A DNA stretch of 64,000 nt from Branchiostoma floridae (Eukaryota > Chordata > Leptocardii > Amphioxiformes > Branchiostomatidae): assembly GCF_000003815.2 (NCBI RefSeq), contig NC_049992.1, positions 3,963,769 to 4,027,768 on the forward strand, written 5' to 3'. Every line of letters begins with the position of its first letter. Position 1 is the stretch's first letter. Positions 31,801 to 43,800 of this stretch are shown piece by piece. Below the pieces are notes generated by a model. That model did no database searches, was not told the origin of the DNA, and saw only the letters and a program-made list of their open reading frames with translations. The translations under genes and the position numbers were made by a program.

Positions 31801-34800
31801 TAATTTGTAGGTTCATTATATCTGGGAAATTCCCCAAGGTCTTTTCCACTAACAGTAACACGATGAAGAGTGGACCACGGCTTAACATCCCGTCCTAAGG
31901 ACTGTAACACAGTCCAGTACTTAGCGTGCATGTTGGGTGAGTGACACAGCCGGAAACTCACAGTCACAGCTTCTACTTTTTCTAGCTAGTTCCAGAGACA
32001 GTGCCACTAACCACTAGACTAGGCTTGTCACCCCCAGTCTAGTTCCACAGCAGCAGGGATGTGTGAGCTATATAGTCATGGTTCATGTTGATGTTGTGAA
32101 AACATTGCACTGCACACAGCTGGCCGACCTCTGACCCCACAGACTAATTGGGGTGTCAGCTGCTGACCTCTGACCTCCTTGAGTGATGAGGATGACAGCC
32201 CCTGCCCTATCAGGTTTCAGTCACACCCCTTCCTGAGATGGGACTGAACTTGGTGTTGTTGACCTGCTGGTTTCTGTTGTTGTTGGGCATCAATTTTAGC
32301 CTGGTATCCAGCCGTAATATAGCGCTTGAGTCTCTTCTCTCCTCTTCGTAACTCTGCTGTCCAGGGCTGTAAATGGTCACTTCCCACAGAGGGGGCCGGC
32401 AGATGTTGGGTGGGCTGCAGCTGCTATAAGCAAGATTTGATCAGGCTAATTAGTGACTAGTTAGTGACCAGATCAGGCTTAGAAGACTAAGGTGGTTCGG
32501 ACATGTAGTAAGAAGACCACCAAACACATTAGTCCGCAAAGCATTCTATTGCGAATTGCGAAGAGGAGAGAAGAGACTCTGGAGTGGAGCTATATTACGG
32601 CTGGATACCAGGCTACATCAAATTACCCTGTGCTAGTTCTGGCTACTTGGTTCTTGGAACACTCAACAGCATAAAATGTGTCCCACCAAAATGTTACTTA
32701 TTCCCATAAGCTCACGTCTAGTTAAGTCTCTGATGTGTACTCTCCAAAGAGAAGTTTGGCTCCAGCTTTGTTTTTATGTGTTTTGGCATTTTATTAGGCT
32801 TCCTATAGTATTATCATAGTTCTGGTTTCAGCTTGAAGAGTACTTCATGTAAGCCTATCAGACCACATGTGTAGCTTCATGAGTCATGACACCCACTTCC
32901 AGGTTTTGGGACAGAAGCACAAAGCAGGAAATACATTAGCAACATGCAGCATGTCCTGTTACCAGTGACACAGTCCTACGTAATAGACTCAACTGTATTG
33001 ACATGGATAATTTTAGGCTTGCAAGAGATGAAGCGAAGCAATGAACAAACATGATTTTGCTCTTTAAAAATTTTTTTTTGTCTTCGACAGACCCCAGAGT
33101 GGGTCGATGATCCTCTACAACAGGAAGAAGGTGAAGTACAGAAAAGACGGCTACAGCTGGAAAAAACGCAAGGATGGCAAAACTACCAGAGAAGATCACA
33201 TGAAGCTCAAAGTACAGGGTGTAGAGGTAAGGTAGCCGAGGTAACAGACTTGGGGCATTCTGGTATTCAAATTGTAACATACGTCAATCTGGTATCCATG
33301 GCAACAGATCAGACTTACATCATTTTGGTATCCATGGGAACAGACTAATGTCTTATATTATTCTGGTATTTATGGACACGGACAATTTTTCTTGTATAAA
33401 ATATAGTAAGAGGTATACTTTTATTAGACATTTTGGTATCCATGGTAATGAACCCATATCACTACTGTAGATATGATATTCTGATATCCTTGACTATAGA
33501 TACATATGATTTTGGAACAGTATCTTATAGTATGGTAACAGACACCAACTCTGAAGAGGTAGCTTCTTTCTGTTATAAGATTGGGGGTCGTTTAGTGTAT
33601 GCATACAATGTACCGTACCATCATCAGGTTCATAAACATCTATGTATATTGACTACTGTTATTTCTCCATGTGTGTGCCTGTATGTCTGTTATGTGAATT
33701 CCTCAGTCATACACAGGTATACAGGTACAAATGTACACAGGTGTTTGTGTAGGTTGTACACATGTATCTCCCCCCACAGTGCCTGTATGGCTCAATGGCT
33801 ATAATGTACATTCCTCTATCATTGTACAGGTACATGTACAGGTGTATACAGGACCAAGTATACAGGTATACAGGTACGGGTGTATGCATATGATGACTGT
33901 TGTTGTTATATCCCCTCCACAGTGCCTGTATGGCTGCTATGTGCATTCCTCTATCGTGCCAACATTCCACAGAAGATGCTACTGGTTGTTGCAGGTATGT
34001 TTGCTCTGTTTCTACACACTGTACATTTACTAATGAGTTCATACCTCTTGTGTTTGTTGTGTAGATCCAGTTAAAGTGTTGGTATACTACCTGAGGCCAC
34101 ACAAATTTATTTTCTTGGTTGGTTCAAACATTTTAGAATAAAGATGAAAATAGAAGGTTGAAATGAAAGATTGCATCTGAGTCTTCATACATGTCACCAC
34201 ACTCCCTGAAACTGTGTATACCAAGGTACAGCCCTCAGTTTTTTTTTAAACCAGCGATGCAACAAATAAAATTGTTTTACCCTGATCATGTTTTAATGTT
34301 TGCTTGTTTGTGTAGAACCCAGATAATGTGTTGGTACACTACCTGAATGCTTGTTTTTTTGTTTGTTTATTTAGAACCCAGATATCGTGTTGTTACACTG
34401 CCTGATAATTTGTTTGTTTATTTCTGTTGTTTGTTTGTTTGCTTGTTTAGAACCCAGATATCGTGTTGGTACATATCTGACCATGTGTTTGTTTGTTTGT
34501 TTGTTTGCTTGATTAGAACCCAGATATCGTGTTGGTACACTACCTGAATGTGCCGACTACTGAGGACTCCAAACCCTCCATCCCCCCAACCATTCCCCTC
34601 CGCATCGACTCACAAGAATGGACAAAGGACGAACTCCTCAAGCAGCTCAAGCCCATGTGTGAGTTATCAAGTGTTCTTTAAAACTATCCACCAAAGATGC
34701 CCCGACTGTGCTTGGTGATAACAAATTCCACTCTACGATACATTTGTAGTTCTGGGAAAGTACTACATGTAGTTAAACAATAAACCTGCCATATATGATA

Positions 34801-37800
34801 ATGCGAGTTCATTCAAGATAGACTACTTAAAATTTGGTTCTAATGTGTTGGTTGTATGAGTCCAAACAGATTCAGAAGTGAGATAAAGAAGATTATATGA
34901 TGATGGAACAGCTTTTGTGACAGTTTATTTTGTTGAAAAAAAAACAACAGTTTTCTAGATAAATGACTTATTCCTGTGTTGATGTTAAAATTTTGTATTT
35001 TTGCTCTTCAGTTGCAGGAGTCAAGGTCGGAAGTAACAACGACGTGGTGAGTACATATTATGGGCTATGTTGCATATTATGGGCTATGTTGCATATTATG
35101 GGCTATGTCACATATTATGGGCTATGTTGCACATTATGGGCTATCATATTACTGGGCTATGTCATCAAAATTGCAGTGAGGGCTAAATCCTGTGCATTAT
35201 GGACTTCATTGCATATCATAATTGCAGTTATATCACATACATTAGGGGGTATATCACAAGACAGTATGGGCTATGTCATATGCATTATGAGTCATGATAT
35301 AACTTATGTTTGTGAAAGTTCAGTTCCCACATGTACAATGTACTTTCTGCATGTGAAAGTCAGTTAGGCTGCAAGAGGGGTCAAAGTATAAGTTATGATT
35401 TCAAAGGGTTTGAAAAATCTGAATAGTTCATCTTACCAAAGGTTGTTATTGTTGAGGCTTAGTGTGTATTTATTTGTTTTGCACACTCACATCCGTTTTG
35501 GGGTTTCCAGAGGATGTCATCCATACAAATTACAATAAAATCAGCTTGACCTTAGTGTATTTATTTGTTTCCCCCGTCCAGAGCGAGACGATTGAGGCAG
35601 TTGTGGAGAAGCTACTGGACAACAAGGCGCCCAAACCCCAGCCTAAGACAGTCACGCACGCCTGCGTCTGTGCTAAGGATGGGGCCGGACCCAAGCAGAA
35701 GTGTGGTCACACTCCCCACCGAATCATCTCGCCCAAGGTCGAGAGTACGCGTTCCGAGATAGACAGTCCTGCGGGCATGGGCGCCGACGTGGTGACCCCC
35801 GACCTCCCGCCGCCCCAGCCCACCGCGCCGACCGTGGTGAACATGATCGGGAAAGTTCCCAACGGACTTGCGACGCGGAATGGCGCGGTGGTTAGCCTGA
35901 ACGGCCTGGCGGGCCCGGGTACAGGCGGCGTTCAGAACGGGATGTTCTCTAGCGGCATCGCGGTGACGGGGATTAGCACGAGTGGTTCGATAGTCAGCGC
36001 AAATCTCTTGTGTGGAGTTCCCGTGCTGCCTGGGTATGCTACAGAGGACCAGCTTTCTACATCCGTCGTCGCCGCCCCCCTCCCCACTGGGATGGTTTCG
36101 ATGGTCCCCCAGTCTTCGCACAACGTCGCCATTTCCACCACGGATGGAGGCAGCGCCATGGTGTTCCAGCACGCGACCGCCACGCAGCCGAACAGCGTCC
36201 CCATGGTTCTAAATGGCATCGCGTCGTCAGCACAGGGTTGGTCCGTGAAGGTTGAAAACGAACTTCCGCCCGCTAGCGCCGCGGCAAACTCGCACAGCCC
36301 AAGCATGAACCACGCCATCAACACAAGATTTCTCTCGTCGCAAGGCTCGTTCGACCTCCCACCATCATCCATGCTGACCATCTACGAGTCCAACGCGCTG
36401 GCGGGCCAGGCTCTTGTCGGCCATGCTCTACCGGGCCAGACGATGGCCGACGCGGCCCCCGTGAGTCGCTACAGTCTGAACCTGGACACGATCCACGGGG
36501 AGGGTCACGCCATGACGGCCCCATCCACCCCCAGTAGGGCGCCGCGCAGCTTCACTGGCGGGGGATACAGCCGCAAGATGGCGCTCGACGCCAAGGGCTT
36601 CGTCAAGCGCAGCAAGAGCCTGGACGAGCAGGTTCTCCAGACGGGTAACCATGGTAACCACGCCCCTCCGAACGGGTTTGTCCTCGAGGGGGCAGGCGTG
36701 GCTCAGGGGGGAGACCGGCAGCTACTCTTTGCTCAGGACATGACAAGTGCAATAGGGGGGGAGGCGGTAGGGGGGTTGAACACTGGCAGTTTCGGAGAAG
36801 GGCTAAACCATCCCTACCCCCCTCCCGACTACAAGACCGCGGTGGCGATGAATGCAGCAGGGACCCGCGACGCCATAGGGTCTCCCACTGTAGTTTCGAG
36901 CGGAGGGGACGGTCAGCTGACCTCACCCCTGAGTGAGACCAACGAGTTTGGTTGTCGTGACATCCTCCTCAGCGGCAGTAGCGTGATCCCGACGGGTCTG
37001 TCGCACGCAAACGGACACCTCTCGCCCCCGCAGAACCTGACCCTTAACCTCAGCTCACTCTCCTCCAACCAGGCGCTCGACAACCTGGACCTGAACACCC
37101 CCACCTCCGACGTGGACCTGTCCAATTTCGACGCGTTCGATAACATCATGTTGGACACACAGCTGTCGGACCTGCTGCCGGAGCTGGAGAACACGGATTC
37201 CAACGACCGTAGCGTCGACCACGGCAACGACCCTTCCGAGAACGGAACGTACGGGCGCTGCGAGAGGTCGGCCCAGAGAAACGAGCTGGTCTGCATCACG
37301 GACTTCTCACCCGAATGGTCGTACCCCGAGGTTTGTTTGTTTCATTTGTTCAGATCTTTACCTTGCATCTGGTACACCTGCCTTAGAAGTTGACCTACCC
37401 AAAGTCACAAGACAGTCAATGACATATACTGAGTCTCCTATTAACTTTGGACATGCACCTACCCGGAACGCAACATTAGAACATAACCTATATCCAAAAT
37501 GCAAAGGACACATATTATAACTAGTATCAAAACATGCAACTTGGACACTTTTTTGCTCTGGGTTGATTAAGATTTTAAATGTGATTTTCTCCTTGATTCT
37601 CAGCCTTAGGGTCTTTGGGTTAAACCATGTCACACTGTAAATTGTAAATTTAACCCCAAGCTATTATCGAGCTTTTATACGATACGGTGTTTTAAAGCTT
37701 AAAGCTCAATATTTGTACACTAACGTTTTAAGCAGTAAGGGAACTTTGATGCTGTCAGTTACCATACAAGCCTTTATGCGTCGCTGTGTTCTTGATCGCC

Positions 37801-40800
37801 GTATCTAAAATAACTACGGTGCACCTTTCGGATTCGATGCCCGGTACGTCCCGATAGCGTACTTACCCACGGGTGAATGTACAGTACAGTTGGACAAAAG
37901 CACTCACACAGATCTTTCTTAAAAAGGTATGAGCTACACAGATCTTTCTTTAAAAAGTATGAGGCTATATACGTTTTAGCATTCGTTAACTTTATAATGA
38001 TATACTATATATTAGATTTTTTTTTTTTAAATTCTGTAACAACTAAATTTGAACTTTCTTACAACGAAATTTCCTCCCATATTAAAGTAGACTGTCCCAT
38101 TGACCGCCGCCATCTTTATTCTAAACATAACATCGTAATGGCAGTCAAAATCCGACGCAAACTGGCCGATTTCGGCACAAAATCGCGCTAGTTATCATCA
38201 AAAATCGATGAAAACCTCAATGTTGAAAATGATGCGGTCGTTATGGGTCCGAATTTAGGCCGGTCGCGGTCGCGTTGGCCAGGTGGTCGTTGAGAAAAGG
38301 TCGCTTAATGCTTACGTCAATGGGAAAAAAAATCGGGACCGAGAAAAAGCGGTCGAAATGGCCAGGTGGTCGCTGAGAAGAGGTGGTCGCTTGGGCAGGT
38401 TTGACTGTATAATTTTCAGGGTTGCTTGGGTTAAACCATTGTCTATTTGCAGGGAGGAGTGAAGATCCTGGTGACAGGCCCGTGGCACTCCAGCACCACG
38501 GTGTACAGCTGTGTGTTTGGGTTGAACCATGTATATTTGCAGGGGGTTTGGTTTAAACCATTATGTATTTGCAGGGGGGAGTGAAGATCCTGGTGACAGG
38601 CCCGTGGCACTCCAGCACCACGGCTGTGTGTTTGGGTTAAACCATGTATATTTGCAGGGGTGTTTGTATTAAACCATTATATATTTGCAGGGAGGAGTGA
38701 AGATCCTGGTGACAGGCCCATGGCACTCCAGCACCACGGCTGTGTGTTTGGGTTAAACCATGTATATTTGCAGGGGTGTTTGGATTAAACCATTATATAT
38801 TTGCAGGGAGGAGTGAAGATCCTGGTGACAGGCCCGTGGCACTCCAGCACCACGGCATACAGCTGTGTGTTTGGGTTAAACCATTATATATTTGCAGGGG
38901 TGTTTGGGTTAAACCATTATATATTTGCAGGGGGGAGTGAAGATCCTGGTGACAGGCCCGTGGCACTCCAGCACCACAGCGTACAGCTGTGTGTTTGATG
39001 ACATCAGCGTCCCTGCCAGCCTGGTGCAGAGTGGGGTCCTCAGATGTTACTGTCCAGGTCAGCACAAAAATGTTGTTTATTTTAGTTGGATCTATATTAG
39101 TATAACAGTGGGGTCTAGGGGTGGCTACCGGTAAAACTGTTTGCTTTTCATGTTGGAGCAGTCTGAGGAAACCAAACTTGTTCAAAATCAGTGGAACGGA
39201 TTTCGGATCAATTAGAAAATGAACAGATTATATCAGCAGGCAGTCCTACGTTTGGGGGCTTATAGTCTGTGTAACACAAACTCCGCTGTCCAGGGCTGTA
39301 ACTGGCCCCTCCCCGGCGGATGTTTGGCGGGCTGCTATAAGCGAGATTTAATCAGGCTAGGGGGCTTAGTGGTGCAATAAAATAACAAGTATCAGTGTTT
39401 GGTAACTGTGGGGTGTTTCCCCAGAGCCCAGAGGTCATGCTACTGATCCTTTACCCTGGGAAAAGGCACTTAATAGGACTTTCCTCACTCCACCTAGGTG
39501 TAAAAATGGGTACTATAAGTAGTATAACAATGACATGACATTGTTTAATTCTATGCAGCCCATGAGACTGGCCTGGTGACCCTTCAGGTCGCGGCGGGCG
39601 GGGTGCCCATCTCCAAGTCTGTCGTGTTTGAGTACCGGACGCGCAGCGTTCTACAGAGCGCCGGCTCACAGCGAGAGTGGCTCTCCCTGGACGGTTTGTT
39701 TACACACACCTATTTCTTTGTCAGTCAAAATTTCAGATTTTTGCAATAATGCTGGACATGAAAATAACTCTGAGGAGGAACTCTATAACTTTGTCACTTA
39801 TAGAATTCATGCTACCGGAAAGGAATGCAGGATGTTAAGCTATGGTTCACTGTTCATTGTACTTGTGGAAAAGAGCCAACATGTGTAATATGCCAAAGTG
39901 GGTTTACAATGGCTATACAGATACAGATACAGGGGAATTAGCCTGCCTTCTCTGTCCCAACCAGTGGAAGAGAACACTTTCTTTAAGAAGGTTTGAGATG
40001 ACTTTCACTGTTTATTTCAGAGCGCCAGTTTAAGATCTCCATCCTGGAGAGATTGGAGCAGCTGGAGAACCGGCTGGGTACCAGGAGGGGGGCGGGGCAA
40101 CAGGACAGCTCTGGACAGGTGAGCATGTGTCTCTCTTGAAGGCTTGTCTTTCTTCTTCTCAGTACCTTCTAGGGTGGTATGGGATCACTCTAGGAATGTT
40201 GCATTGCAAAGTTTTGTTGACTTAGAGAATTTAAGGACAATCTTCTGTCTCTTTATATAACTGTTGATGATAATGATAATATGTCTTTGGTGGGGTGCTG
40301 CATAGTACATATACATGAAAATGTTTATAAGATTATATGCAGTATAGTTATCCACTGTAATGAGGAATTCAAGTATTACTAAGTGAAGTAATGGCAAATG
40401 GATCGACAGGGCCTGTCAATAGTGTCATTGACATGTTGGCAAAGCTAATGTTTTTTTGATTGATTGATTGATTAACAGGCTTCTTGCCATTCCTGGAGCA
40501 TTGACCCGTTGATGTGTGTCAATTTAAGTCAGATGTCATGAATTGATTGGTTGAATGATTTGTTGAATGATTGATTGATTGATTGATTGACAGGGATCTG
40601 GCCAGGGTACCCAGCATTCCCTGGAGGACCGTCTGATCGCGGTGTGCTCCCAGCTGATGACTCGCACCTGGATCAAGCCGGAGGCTGCACTTCCCACCTG
40701 CTCCGCTAGGGGGATGACTCTGCTGCACCTGGCAGCCGCACTGGGCTACAGAAGACTGGCCGAGAAGCTCATGGTCTGGAGGTGAGTAGGGGTGTATTTG

Positions 40801-43800
40801 GTTGTACTTGTACTTTCTGTAGGGCTTTATGGAAAAAAAAATGTACCAAAGCAAACACTGAAATGGTTGGGACTCCATCAGCCTCCTTCGTAGAGTAGAT
40901 CTGCCTACTGCAGCTTCATTGTTTATTCCATGAACAAGGCTGACAGAGTCCCAACTTGTTTAGTGTTCCAGGTTACTAGGTAAGTTATACTTTGTTCAAT
41001 GAAACATGAACATTAACCCAGTGAACACAGATAAACTTTCTTGCTAAGCTGTAGGGCTTTACTTAACCTAACCATACATTTTACTTTAGAGCTATGTATC
41101 ACTGCCTGTGCAGCACATTGCTGTTCTAATATTTTCCTTGTCATCACTGCAGGAGCCAGAGTTCCAGTGTGGTCCTGGAGGTGGAGGTGGACCCACTCAA
41201 TGTTGACCACTTCAACTGCACACCACTGGTAAGGGCATAGGTCATAGTGCAACTGCACACCACTGGTAAGGGCATAGGTCATAGTGCAACTGCACACCAC
41301 TGGTAAGGGCATAGGTCATAGTGCAACTGCACACCACTGGTAAGGGCATAGGTCATAGTGCAACTGCACACCACTGGTAAGGGCATAGGTCATAGTTCCA
41401 CTGCACACCACTGGTAAGGGCAAAGGTCATAGTGCAACTGCACACCACAGGTAAGGGCAAAGGTCATTATTCAACTGCACACCACTGGTAATAAGGGCAT
41501 AGGTTATAGTTGAACTGCACACCACTGGGAAGGGCATAGGTCATTATTGTTTAACTGCACACAGCTGGTAAAGACATAGATCATAGCTCAACTAAGCACC
41601 ACTAGTCATAAGTCAAGGTTTACTAGTGCACAGCCAATAGGATTATAGTTTATAGATTATTGTGCAACTGTACACCAGTTGGTGAGAGACATTCTCTCCC
41701 TTTGACGTCACAAACTGTAATTGTAGATGGTAATTCTGGTTAAATAGTTGGAAATACAGCACTAGCATGTGTGTTCCCTTGGTCTAAGATGTTTAGGACT
41801 ACAACTTGCTAGCCGCCATGCTAGATAGAAACGCTTGGTCAGACATTGTTAATGGCACCTCATATGAGGATGAACTGAACTGACAATTTTTAACAGTCTA
41901 TCCTGTTGCTCTGCAGATGTGGGCCTGTGCCATGGGCCACACCGACACAGCGTACTTCCTGTGCCAGTGGAACCGCGCCGCCCTGACCGTCCCGGACTCC
42001 CTGGGCCGCCTCCCCGCGTCCTTGGCCCGGGCCCGCGGCCACCCCCGCATCGCAGAGGAGCTGGAACTGACCCAACAGGAAGGTCACCTCCCGAGCTTCA
42101 AGCCTCCGCCCGTCCACGCCTCTCCGTTCTCGCCCAGGGGCCTCTCGCTGCCGCTGGGCGCTGGACTCCGGCTGTCCCCGCTTGACCCCGAACACTCTCC
42201 GTCATCCGCCTGCTCCACCCTCAGCTCAGCCTCCCCCAACTCCAGCAACCTCTCACCCAACCAGGAGGCAGCGCAGCGCAAGAGCGCCCCCAGGCTCTCT
42301 CAGGAGGAACTGCACCTCCTTCTGCAGAGGTCCATCTCCCGGATGAACCCCAACATCTTGAACTCCAGCACAAACGTCTTAAACCCCGGCAGCAACGTCT
42401 TAAACTCTAGCACCAATGTCTTAAACCCTAGCAGTAGCATCTTAAACCCTAGCAGCAGCATCTTAAATCCTGGAACCAGCCTCTTAGACCCCAGCCTGGT
42501 GAAGATGGAGACAGAAGAGGCCATGCACACGGATCAGCCGACCTTGTCAGACACCCTGCGAGCCAGGAACCTGCGACAGGCACAAGCCACTGGTAAGGAC
42601 ATAGTTCAACTGTACACCACTAGTAAGGTTATAGGTCATAGTTCAACTGTACACCACTAGTAAGTGCGTAGGTTCAACTGTGCACTACTAAATAAGGGCA
42701 TTGTTCACAAGTCAACTGTACACCAGGACTGATAAGGGCATACTTTTACTAGATTTACAGGGCTGGTAATAGTGAATACATAATCATATATGTTACCTAT
42801 TCTGAATGTTATACTTTAGCATTACCAGTACTGCATGATATGTATCGTTTGAGACCCTTCTGTAAACCGGACCCCAATGTCCACAAGGCCCTTTTTTTCT
42901 GAATGAAATTGGATCCAACTGTTACTTAGATAAATCATGGATTATTGACCTGTACTTGGCTTGTTTGAGCATAGACTAAAAGCGAATTAAAGGTCTTTTG
43001 TTGATAAAACCCTCTTAAAACAGAGGCCATGCAGTACAGTGATGGTGGGTACGATAAAGATTTGGACTCAGCGGAGCTCCCACCATCTCCCCAACACGAC
43101 TCCATCCTATTGCTGGCCGAGCGGATTGTGTCGGCACTCCCGCCTCGATTCGTGGACGATCAGGAGATGTCTGATGAAGACTACTCCTTCCTGGACCACA
43201 CCTACCGAGACGTGACCACGCCAGGTGAGAATCACCTGTAACACACCTGTACAGTGTATACTCACCTGCATACATACATACCTGTACACTCACCTGTAGT
43301 TAGTAATGATCAGGAGATGTCTGATGAAGACTACTCCTTCCTGGACCACACCTACCGAGACGTGACCAGGCCAGGTGAGAATCACTTTTAACACACCTGT
43401 ACAGTGTATACTCACCTGCATACATACGTACCTGTACACTCATCTGTAGTTAGTAATGATCAGGAGATGTCTGATGAGGACTACTCCTTCCTGGACCACA
43501 CCTACCGAAACGTGACCACGCCAGGTGAGAATCACGTGTAACACCTGTACAGCTTACCTGTACAGTATATACTCACCTGCATACATCCATGTACCTGTGC
43601 ACACACCTGTAGCTTGTAAGTTAGCTTGAATTGTCTGTAGTTTGTGGTGCACAGTCAGAAGTTCTTTTGTGGAGTTTTTGTGCACCTCTGTAGTCTGTAG
43701 TTGATGTATAGTTTGTATTGCCTCTTTTTATTTTTAATAATTACACCTTGGTCTCTGGTTTCTAGTGCATTAACTTATATGCATGACAAAATTTAATGTA

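Larger units (their letters stand above)
29400..33090 (+). other. CAMTA introns 2 and 3
   Basis: Intronic apart from exon 3 (31693-31760). Intron 2 holds a GTGT-rich donor region, AT-rich sequence and a (CCATCCATTC)n microsatellite. Intron 3 holds the MITE with a LINE tail at 32297-32615. Nothing else coding is seen. Confidence 0.6.

Noticed and set aside
33707-34102. Minus-strand ORF of 131 codons
   Set aside because: Antisense to CAMTA exon 5 and its decoy copies; Thr/Tyr-rich through ACAGGTATACAGG repeats.
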